Positions 16,115 through 24,225 of a stretch of 46,584 bases of DNA are shown here, piece by piece (the first letter of the stretch is position 1; every line of letters begins with the position of its first letter). Source of the DNA: a virus. Below the pieces are notes generated by a model. It made no database searches. It worked only from the letters and a program-made list of their open reading frames with translations, and had not been told where the DNA came from. Where the stretch lies: the IMG/VR virus record IMGVR_UViG_3300005542_000011, positions 1 through 46,584 of that record; one strand, given 5' to 3'. Made by a program: the position numbers and the translations under genes.

Positions 16115-18184
16115 CTAATTTGCTGAGTGGTGACGCTGCGAGAGTGCCGTCGCGATGGTCGGAGGAAGATCGGCCGGCTTCGCAGTCTTCATGAAGGCCA
16201 GCTGCGCGGCGGTGTCGCCCGACATCACTTTCGTGACATCGACTGCGGCAGGCTGCGCGGCGTCAGGCGCCTTCGTGGTCGGGACTTCGTCTTCGGCTTT
16301 GCGCACCGGCATGACGCGCAGCACCGGGCCGCCGTTCAGCAGCGTGGTCGTGCGCTCACCGACGCCCGGGGCGGCAGCAGCTTTCTTGACGTCGGCGCCT
16401 TCTTTGTCCTTGCCTTTGCCGTCGTCTTCCTCGGCGCCCGTGAGGGCCTTGAGGATGGACTGCGCGCCCTGGTTGAACATCTTCTCTCCGAAGGCTTCGA
16501 GGTCGGCCTTGGTGAGCGGCTTGTCGTCGCCCGCAGCTGCTGGGGCAGCGGCCGGAGCGGGATCGGCTTTCTTGAAGACTTCGACGCCGTCGGCGGTTTT
16601 GCCGATCGAGACAAAACTGGGCTCGGCCGGCTTGTCTTTCTTCAGTTCCGCCACTGTCTTCTGCAGTTCGGCAACCACGGCCTTCAGGTTCGGCGTGCCT
16701 TCGGCGGTGATGTTGATCGATTCGGGCTTGTCGCCTTTTTCTCCGGTTTCGTCGGCGCCCAGGATTTTGGTGAGTTTGTCGACGTGCGCGCACATTGCAT
16801 CCTTGTGGTCGCTCATCGCCTTCGAGACTTTGTCGCAGTGCTCGGAGATCGAATCCTTCATGGCCTTCGCATGCTCCGCCACCGATTTGCGTGCCGCCTT
16901 CGCCAGGTCGGCGTTTTTGTCTGACATATACAGCGGTCCTCCAATTTTCCCCGCCTGGTCGGCGGCTGTAGTTAACTCCGAACTTTCCTCTTCGGCCATG
17001 GCCAGGAAGCACTCGGCCAGGGCCTCAAGCTCTTGCTGTAAATCTTCGGGAAGGGTGGAATCGTCGCCTTCACGCTCGCGCTCGTATTCGGACGAGACCC
17101 GCAGGTAGGCGATGTCCTGCAGGATCGAGGCGAAGCGCGAGACCTCGTACATGCCCTTCTTCATGCCCTTCGACTCGGCGGTCTTTTCGATCAGCGAGTT
17201 CACTTCGCCGTCGACCCAGGCCTTCATGGCCTTGTCGGCTTCGTCCGAAACCTCGATCCCGTGCTTCTTTGCCGCGGCCACGATCTTCGCTTTCACCTTG
17301 GCCTTCTCGCCGTCGGGAATTCCTTTCGTCTGATTGAAGCGCGCGAGCGCGTTGCGCACGTGCGACTTCGATTTCGCATCAGTCGAGAACTTGATCGGGA
17401 GCTTCCAGGTGGACGTGTCTTCTTTGTCGCCCACGTAGGCGAAGCAGTCGGCGGTCAGGTCTTCCCCGGCCACGCGCTTGGTTTTTGAATCCTTGTTGAG
17501 TGCGGCTTCGAGCTGGGCGGTGAGTTTTTCCAGCCGCTCGGCGAGTTGAGTATCCATCGAATCTTCTCCTTCGGCAAAGTTCTGCAGCTCGGCCGAGCCG
17601 TCCGACTTCACCAGTTGAAATTTCGCGCCCTTCACCATCGAGAACTTCGCCTGCTTAAAGCAGGGATTGTCGACATAGCTGACCTCGGAGATCACCGGAC
17701 CGTAACGCACGTGCACGTTCTTTTTGCAGGACGGGCAGTAGTGGCCCTTCGAGCCGTCCTCGTTGTCGGGGATGTCGGTTTCGCAGGTGTTGCACTTGCG
17801 GAAGGCGTAGGCGCCGCCCTGCGAATAGCCGCGCACGTAGCCGCCTTTGAGGAGCTTGCGGACTTGGGGATCTTCGGTCTGCGAACCGACACTGATAACT
17901 TTCTTGGTGTCGTCGAAGTCGAGCTTGATGGCTTTGCCCGCGATCTGCAGGGTGTGCTGTAGGCGGATATTCCCAAGCGACAAGTCCTGCCCAGCCGCCT
18001 CGGTTGATTCGGCGGCTTCGTTCGACCAGGACTTGTACGACTTCTTGGCGAAGGCGTAGTCACAGATCTCGCCCTCTTTGTCCGGCGCTTCGCCAGTGAC
18101 GATCCCGTAGGCCTTAGTGACGCCGTCGGTGCCTTCTTCAACTTTCGAGAGCGGAATGAATTTGCGGAAGGTGTGCGGTGTCAT
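16115..18184 (-). CDS. Prohead protease (S78-type) with zinc ribbon, fused to scaffold-like tail
   Basis: 689 residues. Residues 1-180 are a serine protease of the XkdF/Peptidase_S78_2 kind: KAYGIVTGEAPDKEGEI, candidate catalytic His77 in IRLQHT and Ser121 in RGYSQGG. A CxxC...CxxC zinc ribbon (Cys131, 134, 150, 153) is inserted before the last strand, ISEVSYVDNP. Residues 215-690 are a long Ala/Lys/Glu helical region, with KTKGIPDGEKAKVKAKIVAAAKKHGI, likely scaffold that is digested during capsid maturation. GAGG lies 7-8 nt before ATG. The gene lies directly upstream of the capsid gene. Catalytic residues are inferred by pattern only. Confidence 0.75.
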   Translation of the reverse strand: MTPHTFRKFIPLSKVEEGTDGVTKAYGIVTGEAPDKEGEICDYAFAKKSYKSWSNEAAESTEAAGQDLSLGNIRLQHTLQIAGKAIKLDFDDTKKVISVGSQTEDPQVRKLLKGGYVRGYSQGGAYAFRKCNTCETDIPDNEDGSKGHYCPSCKKNVHVRYGPVISEVSYVDNPCFKQAKFSMVKGAKFQLVKSDGSAELQNFAEGEDSMDTQLAERLEKLTAQLEAALNKDSKTKRVAGEDLTADCFAYVGDKEDTSTWKLPIKFSTDAKSKSHVRNALARFNQTKGIPDGEKAKVKAKIVAAAKKHGIEVSDEADKAMKAWVDGEVNSLIEKTAESKGMKKGMYEVSRFASILQDIAYLRVSSEYEREREGDDSTLPEDLQQELEALAECFLAMAEEESSELTTAADQAGKIGGPLYMSDKNADLAKAARKSVAEHAKAMKDSISEHCDKVSKAMSDHKDAMCAHVDKLTKILGADETGEKGDKPESINITAEGTPNLKAVVAELQKTVAELKKDKPAEPSFVSIGKTADGVEVFKKADPAPAAAPAAAGDDKPLTKADLEAFGEKMFNQGAQSILKALTGAEEDDGKGKDKEGADVKKAAAAPGVGERTTTLLNGGPVLRVMPVRKAEDEVPTTKAPDAAQPAAVDVTKVMSGDTAAQLAFMKTAKPADLPPTIATALSQRHHSAN

Positions 18185-18198
18185 AAGATGGCCTCAGA

Positions 18199-18405
18199 AT
18201 GAAGAAGAAAAAGGGAAGCGCGGTCAGTCCCGAAGCGAAGTACGCGAAGCTCTGCCCTCAATGCAAACTCGGACGCGAGCCCGTGCGCCGGGAAATCTCG
18301 CCCGGTGTGTTTATGTGGCTGCATGATTCGGTGGCTACGTGCGGCGCTCACGCGGAGCGCGAAAACGAAAAAAGCCAAGCGGCAGTGGCCGCGCAAAAGT
18401 CTTAA
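18199..18405 (+). CDS. Small plus-strand zinc-finger-like protein (moron-like)
   Basis: 68 residues, Lys-rich N-terminus, then LCPQCKLGREPV and PGVFMWLHDSVATCGAHAERE: two Cys in CxxC, then Trp-Leu-His and Cys-x2-His, a plausible zinc site. It stands on the strand opposite to all neighbours, 14 nt from the protease start, and its stop interlocks with the stop of the 18402 gene. A TTGCGG-N16-TAAGAT pair just upstream is a possible promoter. The composition is that of a real protein; the family of short phage CPxC...W.H proteins is familiar but uncharacterised. Confidence 0.6.
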   Translation: MKKKKGSAVSPEAKYAKLCPQCKLGREPVRREISPGVFMWLHDSVATCGAHAERENEKSQAAVAAQKS

Positions 18406-18935
18406 AGGCTGGTGCAGGCGCTCCCTGCTTTGATCGTCACCGTGCCGGATCCGTTCGCTGCCGCCTGAAGCTGTACCGTGCCCGCATTCGCTCCATTGAC
18501 TAAACCGAGGGTCACGGTGCCGACGTGATTGGTGGCCGTGTCGCCTAACGTGCCGAGCGAAGTCACGGCCGACGACAAAGCTGTCGCTGCACCGTTCGCC
18601 ATCGCGGTCGCGCCAGTTCCCCCGTTCACTCCGACCAGCACGTTAGTCGGCGAAGCCGGTCCGGTGAACTGAAACTTGGGGCCGGCAGTGGTTGTAGATC
18701 CCTGGTAGATCAGCGTGCAGCTCAGCGTGTAGCTGGTGTTGGCCGCGACCGTTAGCGAAAAGCCGACATTCGAGAAGGTGGTGGTCGCGTTCGTGTAGTC
18801 GGAGGCGAGCACAGTCTTCTGTGCCACGCCGCTTGCGCTCCCGTGGTATCGGCCGGTGGTCGAGTTGTACACCTGCGCGAAGACACAGCCGGCCATAATG
18901 AAGCCGACGAGAAGCGCGTGCTTGAGTCTTGTCAT
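18402..18935 (-). CDS. Secreted/virion-type Thr/Ala-rich protein with signal peptide
   Basis: 177 residues. MTRLKHALLVGFIMAGCVFAQ is a good signal peptide with likely cleavage after FA. The mature part is beta-rich (SYTLSCTLIYQGSTTTAGPKFQF; GTVTLGLVNGANAG) and resembles short phage tail or decoration domains. It follows the frameshifted 18939 gene by 3 nt, within the head operon. Its role is unknown; exported adhesin or virion appendage are both possible. Confidence 0.7.
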   Translation of the reverse strand: MTRLKHALLVGFIMAGCVFAQVYNSTTGRYHGSASGVAQKTVLASDYTNATTTFSNVGFSLTVAANTSYTLSCTLIYQGSTTTAGPKFQFTGPASPTNVLVGVNGGTGATAMANGAATALSSAVTSLGTLGDTATNHVGTVTLGLVNGANAGTVQLQAAANGSGTVTIKAGSACTSL

Positions 18936-18938
18936 CTT

Positions 18939-19848
18939 CTAGCTCCCCATGCACTGAATGGAAATTTCGTAGGTCTTCGCCGTGGTTGCCGTGCCGTTCC
19001 ACTGGAAGGTGTAGGCGGTCGCCGATCGTGCGGTCACGGTCAAGTCCGCAATGATGTCATTGCCGCCGGTTTGGATCGCTGTGCACACCGGGACCTGCGT
19101 CCAGGTGCCGTCGTGAAAGGTCAGCGTATAGGTCGGATTCGCCGCGATCCCGGATCCGCCGGTCGTGATGGTCGTTACGTTCGCTTGAATCTTTGGAGGT
19201 TGCGACGGTGATCGCTGTAGTCGCCGTTGATCCCCAGCCCGCGCTCAGCGTGAAGTCCCCTGCCACCAGCGTGGTCGCCCCGTTCACGCTGATGCGAGTC
19301 ACGCTTGGCGAGGGGGTGCACGCAGGAACGGCGCTGCTGCTGACGGAGGTCACGACTGCATTGGTGCAGCTTCCGCCAGGAGTAGAGCCATTCACTTTCG
19401 CTACCGTAGGGTTGGGATAGCTCCCCGAAAGGTCGCCTCCCGCCGTGCCGCCGGGGGCGCTCCCGTTGTAGTTGCGTGCGATGGTTGAGGTGTAATTCAG
19501 GGTGACCGAAACGCTTGTACCGCCGGTCCAGCTGGCCGAGACCAGGAAGTAGTCGTAGGCTTTTGCCGGCGCCGGGTTGCGGATCGCATTGGCAACCGTG
19601 GTGTAGGTGTCAAGCACGTCGCAGGTGGCGCCGTTCTTGCATCCCGAGATTACGATTGAGACGGTCGCGGGCGCGCCGGCAATAAGCTCTTCGACGCTCA
19701 CCGTCATTCCGCCGACCGAGTTCGGAAAGCTGACCTGCGCACCGCTTGACGAGATCACTGCATTTCCGGTCGCGCGCTGGGCAAAGGTAAGAGCGCAGAG
19801 AAGCAGAGGGACGAGGGCAATACGGCCGAATCGAGAGAATGCTTGCAT
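18939..19848 (-). pseudogene. Secreted/virion-type beta-rich protein broken by a 1-nt indel
   Basis: MQAFSRFGRIALVPLLLCALTFAQ is a signal peptide; residues 25-230 are beta-rich with LSGSYPNPTVAKVNG, the hallmark of many phage fibre or appendage proteins. Near 19190 (minus-strand CCTCCAAAGATTC) the reading frame breaks. Skipping one base restores a coherent C-terminus (ANVTTITTGGSGIAANPTYT ... EISIQCMGS) ending with TAG at 18939, 3 nt before the next gene. The total length is 3n+1, as expected for one extra base, most simply in the AAA run. It may be a sequencing error, a real mutation or a +1 shift. The unshifted frame ends at 19057 in junk-like sequence. Confidence 0.75.
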
Positions 19849-19888
19849 AACCGTGAGGTTTCCTTTCTAAAAGCGTTATCGCAAACGA

Positions 19889-20371
19889 CTAGGCGATCTC
19901 CGCCGGAAGTTTCCTGCTGTCCCCGCACAACGAGCAGCGAATCCCGATCGCGTTCTCGTCGGCATGCCACGGATCGAAACAAGTCAACGGTTCCGGCTGC
20001 GGCTCCTGTTCCAGCGTTGCCGATTCTTTGGACGGCACAAGCGCCAAGCCCGCAGCTGGAGGTGCTGGAGCCGGCGGCGGTGCGTCGGTCAGCTGCAGCT
20101 TGTCCGCTCCAACTGGCTTCGCGCTGATTCGCACACATCCCATCCGGTCGAGCGACTTCGCGTTGACCATCATTTCCTGCGAGCGCAGACAGTCTTCGGG
20201 CGAGAGGTCTACGGAACCTTTGTGGTGATTGACGAGTACGGCGCACAGCATGTTCACGAGCTGCGAAATCTGCTGGCCCTGCTGGGTGCAGATGTTGCCG
20301 AGGCGAAGAATTTCGTGGTTGGCTTTCATCAAGTCGTTCTGAAAGCGGCCGCGCTGGGTTTTGTTGCTCAT
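19889..20371 (-). CDS. Structural-module protein with C-terminal Cys cluster
   Basis: About 160 residues from ATG 20371, which has GGAG 9-10 nt upstream; an in-frame Met at 20416 would overlap the next gene. The N-terminal half is helical (GRFQNDLMKANHEILRLGNI...QISQLVNMLCAVL), then Pro/Ala-rich linker, then a Cys-rich end with CFDPWHADENAIGIRCSLCG that could bind zinc. It lies between the head-morphogenesis cluster and the signal-peptide genes. Unknown function. Confidence 0.7.
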   Translation of the reverse strand: MSNKTQRGRFQNDLMKANHEILRLGNICTQQGQQISQLVNMLCAVLVNHHKGSVDLSPEDCLRSQEMMVNAKSLDRMGCVRISAKPVGADKLQLTDAPPPAPAPPAAGLALVPSKESATLEQEPQPEPLTCFDPWHADENAIGIRCSLCGDSRKLPAEIA

Positions 20372-20387
20372 GGTTGTGGTCTCCGAG

Positions 20388-20612
20388 TTAGGGTTTGTGG
20401 ATGGTTGCCACTCCATCCTTGATTTCGAGCTTGCCGTTCACCAGTAAGTAGCCGTTCGGTTTCGGGCCTTCGACTTGTGGCGCGAGCGTGCAATCGGCAA
20501 AGAGAAATACTTCGCGAGCCGTGGCCACCGTGCGTACTTCCTGCCCTTCAACCGTCTGAATGATCCACGCATGTTCGCGTTCGCCGCCACCGTAGTAAAT
20601 CCGATAGGTCAA
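20388..20612 (-). CDS. Small protein of unknown function after head-morphogenesis gene
   Basis: 74 residues, MTYRIYYGGGEREHAWIIQT, beta-rich, starting 4 nt inside the upstream gene's end (ATGA-type overlap). No family recognised. Co-translated with the head genes. Confidence 0.75.
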   Translation of the reverse strand: MTYRIYYGGGEREHAWIIQTVEGQEVRTVATAREVFLFADCTLAPQVEGPKPNGYLLVNGKLEIKDGVATIHKP

Positions 20613-21433
20613 GCGTTGACCTTGCCCGGCCGCAGCACGCAGCGGCAGAAAGGATGCGCCGGCGGATACTGAGCGCCCGACGGAAACGCGTCGCCGAGGT
20701 CAACTTCCTGATCGGCATTGTCCGCGCATTCGTCACACGGCCCGAGGCTCGACACCTGCCAGATGACGGTCTCGACGATGCCGCTCTCTCGCCAGATCTC
20801 TACCGAGCCCAAGATCTGCGCGCGCTGCACTTCGGTCGCGGCAATCATCTCCGCCCGGGCTTCGGAGAAAATCGAGGACGCTTTGATCTCGTCGACCAGG
20901 TCCGCGATCGGAGCCTCGCGTTCAAAGGCGGCTTCGATCAGGTCGCGCAGGTCCTCGCGCGTGGTTTCAGATATCGCCCACTGTGCGTCGGGATTCGCCA
21001 CCAGCTCGCCGTCGGCCGTGTACTTCATGCCGACCAGCTCCGCTGCGCGCTTCCTCGCGAAGTCGCGTGCGATCGTGTTCACTTCTGCGAACAGGTCCTC
21101 GTCCGAGACCTCGATGTAGGCAAGCCCCGAGAGTCCGCCTTCTTCGACCGCTTCCTCGATGTCGTCTTCAATCTCCTGGACTACCGGCTCCCAGTCGATT
21201 GCCTGAAAGGCGGAGGAAGCGAGGAGCTCGTAGTCGGGTGGCTCGTTGTCAGCTTTGCGAACAATTTTTGTCGCAGGTGTCGTCTGCTTCAGAACCGCGA
21301 GCGACGCGGCTTTCGCAGCGGTTGCGAAAAACTTTGTCAGCCGCGCTGTCAGCCGCTCCTCGATCGCAGCAAGCTTTGACGCGTGATCCTGCTTCGGGAC
21401 CAGCTGCAGCGGAGTAGCGAGAGCTGCGCTCAC
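20609..21433 (-). CDS. Phage head morphogenesis protein (Mu F / SPP1 gp7 type)
   Basis: 274 residues. The C-terminal third carries the family signature: IAATEVQRAQILGSVEIWRESG, then SSLGPCDECADNADQEVDLGDAFPSG and PPAHPFCRC, a CxxC...HxxCxC metal-binding set. It follows the portal gene (ATGA overlap), the normal order. In relatives the protein is carried in the procapsid and may help DNA exit or portal assembly. Confidence 0.9.
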   Translation of the reverse strand: MSAALATPLQLVPKQDHASKLAAIEERLTARLTKFFATAAKAASLAVLKQTTPATKIVRKADNEPPDYELLASSAFQAIDWEPVVQEIEDDIEEAVEEGGLSGLAYIEVSDEDLFAEVNTIARDFARKRAAELVGMKYTADGELVANPDAQWAISETTREDLRDLIEAAFEREAPIADLVDEIKASSIFSEARAEMIAATEVQRAQILGSVEIWRESGIVETVIWQVSSLGPCDECADNADQEVDLGDAFPSGAQYPPAHPFCRCVLRPGKVNA

Positions 21434-23100
21434 TGCACGATCTCGCTCGCCATTTGCTTCGACATCTCACGGGCGATATTGGCCACGTTGCAGTCATGGC
21501 AGTAGGTTCGGGGATAGCTGCCGGCGTGCTTCTTGCACACCGAGAAGTGGGTGTGGCCGTTCGCTTTCTTCGCCGGCTTTGTTTTCTTGTCCGGCGTTGG
21601 TTCCGCGACCGGCGCCGGTGCGGCAGCTGCGGCCTCTTTCGCGTGCTTCGCTTTGGTCTCCGGGTCGGTGCCGAGTGTTTTCTGCCGATCGAGCTGGGCC
21701 TCGGCCTGCATCGGGATGAATCCGTTTTGCGGCGAGAAGACGCCGAGCATGTCTGCTTCTTTTTCCGGACGAGGATCTTCGCCGCGGCGCTCGCGTACTT
21801 CGTTGGTGGTGTAGATTTTGCCGGTCAGTAAGTTGTCGGCCTGCGCGGCTTTCAGGATGTCCTGCTCGATCGCCTGCTGGCGCACCACTTCGTAGTCGGT
21901 GAAGCCCATCTTGTGGATGATCAGGTTGAGCACAGACTCGATCGACTGCAAGAAAGGCTCCTGGCCTTCGTTCTCCGAAGTCTCCTGCGCTTGCTCGGCC
22001 GAGGCTCGGTTCATCATCTTCAGGAACGGTTGCGCGGAGACGCCGATGCAGTAGCAGGCGACCTTCGCCAGCCACTCGTCCATTTCGTCTTTCAAGAGCG
22101 GCTCTTTGGGGAAGATCACGTTCGGCTTGCCGTCGCCGTACCCGGGCAGGAAAGTCAGCCGGCGGCGCTTCGCCAGATCGCCCGCCATGACCGAATCAAA
22201 CCAGCCCTGCACCTCTTTTACTTGGTCGGGCTGCACGCTCTCGGGCAGGAAGCACAGCGCTTCGGGAATATTCCCCGACGTGTAGTAGTCGAGCTGGAAG
22301 CTCTGCCGGCGAATCGCGATCGAGATCGTCAGAAGAATCTGCTCGACCGGAGAGAACCCGTAGCGCTGGTAGGTCTTCTCGTTGCGCATGAAGTAGATCA
22401 GGTCGTCGGTGGTGAAGTTACATGCCGGCGAGCCGTACACAACTTGCTGGTAGGCAACGTAGGGCGGCGGCGGCGTAATGCCCTGGTCTGTGAGCTGGCG
22501 GTTGATGGTGCCTCCCCAGAGCGGATGCACGCTGGCGATGCGGCCTTTTAAGTCGCGCTCAAGGTAAAGCGAAGTGGCATCAAGGACGATCATGTCTTCG
22601 AGCCACATGCGCAACCAGGTGGGGAACGGGTGAAGCCCGTCGGGATAGGCGAGGAAGTTGTTCAGTGCCTGGACGTTCGCGTCCGACAGGTTGCGCTCTT
22701 TCCAGTCTTTGTTGGTTCTGTCCTTCGCGGATTTCTTGGCGCGGACTTCGAACTTGCGCGCGCACAGCCGGTCGAGTTGGGTTTCGATGACAATGCGCAG
22801 CAAGTCCCAGGACTTCGAAAGCGCAACCAGCGTCTCCGGCGTGATGCCGCCCTGTTCGCCGCGCGGCTGCCAGATGAGATTAGCGCCCGGCTGGTAGCCG
22901 TACTGGCGCGGCCGATAGCCCGAGGGCGCGACGGGCGTGACCGGTTGGAGCGGGCCAAACCAATAGTCGCTCGATATGTCGCGGATGGTTCCGGTACCGC
23001 CTGTCGGCGCGATCGCGGAGATCGGCAGCGGCGAAGCTACGCCGGCGGGAAGGTGTAGCCGGCTCTTGCCGGGGTTGGCGCTAGAGAAGTCGCTGGCCAC
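21430..23100 (-). CDS. Portal protein with C-terminal zinc-finger-like tail
   Basis: 556 residues. Core motifs for portal proteins are present: LYLERDLKGRIASVHPLWGG, DDLIYFMRNEKTYQRYGFSPVEQIL (residues about 225-250), LDYYTSGNIPEALCFLPE and KMMNRASAEQAQETSENEG. It forms the 12-subunit DNA channel at the capsid vertex. The last 60 residues add a Lys/Ala/Pro linker and a CKKHAGSYPRTYCHDC module (about 522-537) that portals usually lack. Directly upstream of the head-morphogenesis gene. Confidence 0.92.
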   Translation of the reverse strand: MASDFSSANPGKSRLHLPAGVASPLPISAIAPTGGTGTIRDISSDYWFGPLQPVTPVAPSGYRPRQYGYQPGANLIWQPRGEQGGITPETLVALSKSWDLLRIVIETQLDRLCARKFEVRAKKSAKDRTNKDWKERNLSDANVQALNNFLAYPDGLHPFPTWLRMWLEDMIVLDATSLYLERDLKGRIASVHPLWGGTINRQLTDQGITPPPPYVAYQQVVYGSPACNFTTDDLIYFMRNEKTYQRYGFSPVEQILLTISIAIRRQSFQLDYYTSGNIPEALCFLPESVQPDQVKEVQGWFDSVMAGDLAKRRRLTFLPGYGDGKPNVIFPKEPLLKDEMDEWLAKVACYCIGVSAQPFLKMMNRASAEQAQETSENEGQEPFLQSIESVLNLIIHKMGFTDYEVVRQQAIEQDILKAAQADNLLTGKIYTTNEVRERRGEDPRPEKEADMLGVFSPQNGFIPMQAEAQLDRQKTLGTDPETKAKHAKEAAAAAPAPVAEPTPDKKTKPAKKANGHTHFSVCKKHAGSYPRTYCHDCNVANIAREMSKQMASEIVQ

Positions 23101-23112
23101 GGAGGGTTTTCT

Positions 23113-23331
23113 TTAAGTCAGTTTGGTTGCGGGATAGCAACCGCGAATGCGCGCGTGAAAATGCTTCCCGATCGAGGGCGCCGTGAGCAGCGCATTGTGT
23201 TCGTCTTCGGGAACATCGGCGAACGAATACGTACCGCCGTGGTGAAAGCGCACGGTCAGCTGGCGCGAGTCTTTTTCGTAGCCGACTTCGGCGATGGTCG
23301 AGCTGCCTTCGATCTTCTGCAGGTCGGGCAT
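23113..23331 (-). CDS. KTSC-domain protein
   Basis: 72 residues, nearly all one KTSC domain: SSTIAEVGYEKDSRQLTVRFHHGGTYSFADVPE, ending with GKHFHARIRGCYPATKL (the canonical KTSC ends with a Lys-Thr-Ser-Cys-like block; here it is degenerate). These short domains are frequent in phage structural modules near portal and terminase and their function is unknown. Confidence 0.8.
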   Translation of the reverse strand: MPDLQKIEGSSTIAEVGYEKDSRQLTVRFHHGGTYSFADVPEDEHNALLTAPSIGKHFHARIRGCYPATKLT

Positions 23332-23347
23332 ACTACTACAATTCGCG

Positions 23348-23551
23348 CTAAGACCCGGCTGGGCGCCACGTTCCCGACGGCGACGCCGCTGACATTTGTC
23401 TGATTTCGCTTTCGATGTGTTGCTGCTGCTCGGCCGTGATCCATCCGCGGTACTGAAAATAGTTGGCAGCTGCGCTCATGTCTTCATACTTCAACATGTG
23501 GGCTCCGCCGCTTATGGGCTCAGGTTTCGCTTCTGGTGTTTGTTGTGCCAT
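23348..23551 (-). CDS. Small protein of unknown function
   Basis: 67 residues with a Gln-rich helix (YFQYRGWITAEQQQHIESEIRQM). Between terminase-linked zinc proteins and the KTSC gene. No family recognised; likely expressed with the packaging genes. Confidence 0.65.
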   Translation of the reverse strand: MAQQTPEAKPEPISGGAHMLKYEDMSAAANYFQYRGWITAEQQQHIESEIRQMSAASPSGTWRPAGS

Positions 23552-23563
23552 GAGCTAACCCTA

Positions 23564-23980
23564 CTACACAACTTGCCGGATCTTCGACGTGGTCTTCACT
23601 TCTTCGCTCGACTGCTCTTCGTCGGGCATCGGCATCGGCTTTACTTTCCACGCTTCGAGCTTCGCGACCGGCTTCTCGCCCCAGTGGGCTTTGCAGCGGG
23701 CGCATTCGTGCATTACCGACTGGTAGTCGTCAACCCACTGAATTTTGTGCTTCTGCCGGATCCCACAGGCTGGGCACTTCGCCGACTCGCTGACTTCGAC
23801 AAGGTAATGAACTCTCAGGCGGACCAGGTTGAACTTGGCGCGATCATAGAGTGCAACCGTAACCGTGCAAAGTTTCTCCCATGCCTGGACGAAGCCGTGT
23901 ATGACGCGGACCGCCACGCGCAGCGTGCGGTATTTAAACTTCAGCGTCAACAGTTCCCCGCGCCGCAGACGCACTTCCAC
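23564..23980 (-). CDS. Zinc-ribbon protein near terminase
   Basis: Up to 138 residues from GTG 23980. A TTG about 11 codons in, overlapping the upstream stop and preceded by GGGGA, is an equally good start. Middle part has CPACGIRQKHKIQW...HECARCKAHWG, a CxxC...CxxC zinc ribbon at about residues 69-97. The N-terminal half is basic and beta-rich (KFKYRTLRVAVRVIHGF). Unknown role; a nucleic-acid or packaging partner is possible. Confidence 0.7.
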   Translation of the reverse strand: MEVRLRRGELLTLKFKYRTLRVAVRVIHGFVQAWEKLCTVTVALYDRAKFNLVRLRVHYLVEVSESAKCPACGIRQKHKIQWVDDYQSVMHECARCKAHWGEKPVAKLEAWKVKPMPMPDEEQSSEEVKTTSKIRQVV

Positions 23981-24219
23981 TTGCCTTCGCCGTAGCGCGC
24001 AATGTGGGCGTTGCCGCAGTTCCCGCAGTTTCCGTGTCGGTTCAGTATGCGCACCTGGCTGGGATCCGGACGGCGTTCCGTCTCTTCGCCTGCAGCCGCG
24101 GCGGTTTGCTCTTCCTCGCGCCCGGCAGCCTGCTGCAGATCAGTCGCTTCGGTGGTTTCTTCCGCTTGTGTGGTTTCGGCCGCCGCTTCGACTTCAACCG
24201 CAGTCTTCTTCTTTGCCAT
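23947..24219 (-). CDS. Acidic linker protein with zinc ribbon resembling terminase C-terminus
   Basis: 90 residues: MAKKK start, long Glu/Ala/Thr-rich disordered region (10-60), then a zinc ribbon GNCGNCGNAHIARYGEGKWKC ending CGAGNC. The ribbon matches the last 25 residues of the neighbouring terminase (CPNCGNAFLSRFGEGQWKC). It starts 6 nt after the terminase stop. Looks like a duplicated ribbon on a flexible tether, so perhaps a terminase or portal accessory; inferred only. Confidence 0.7.
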   Translation of the reverse strand: MAKKKTAVEVEAAAETTQAEETTEATDLQQAAGREEEQTAAAAGEETERRPDPSQVRILNRHGNCGNCGNAHIARYGEGKWKCVCGAGNC

Positions 24220-24225
24220 GACTTC

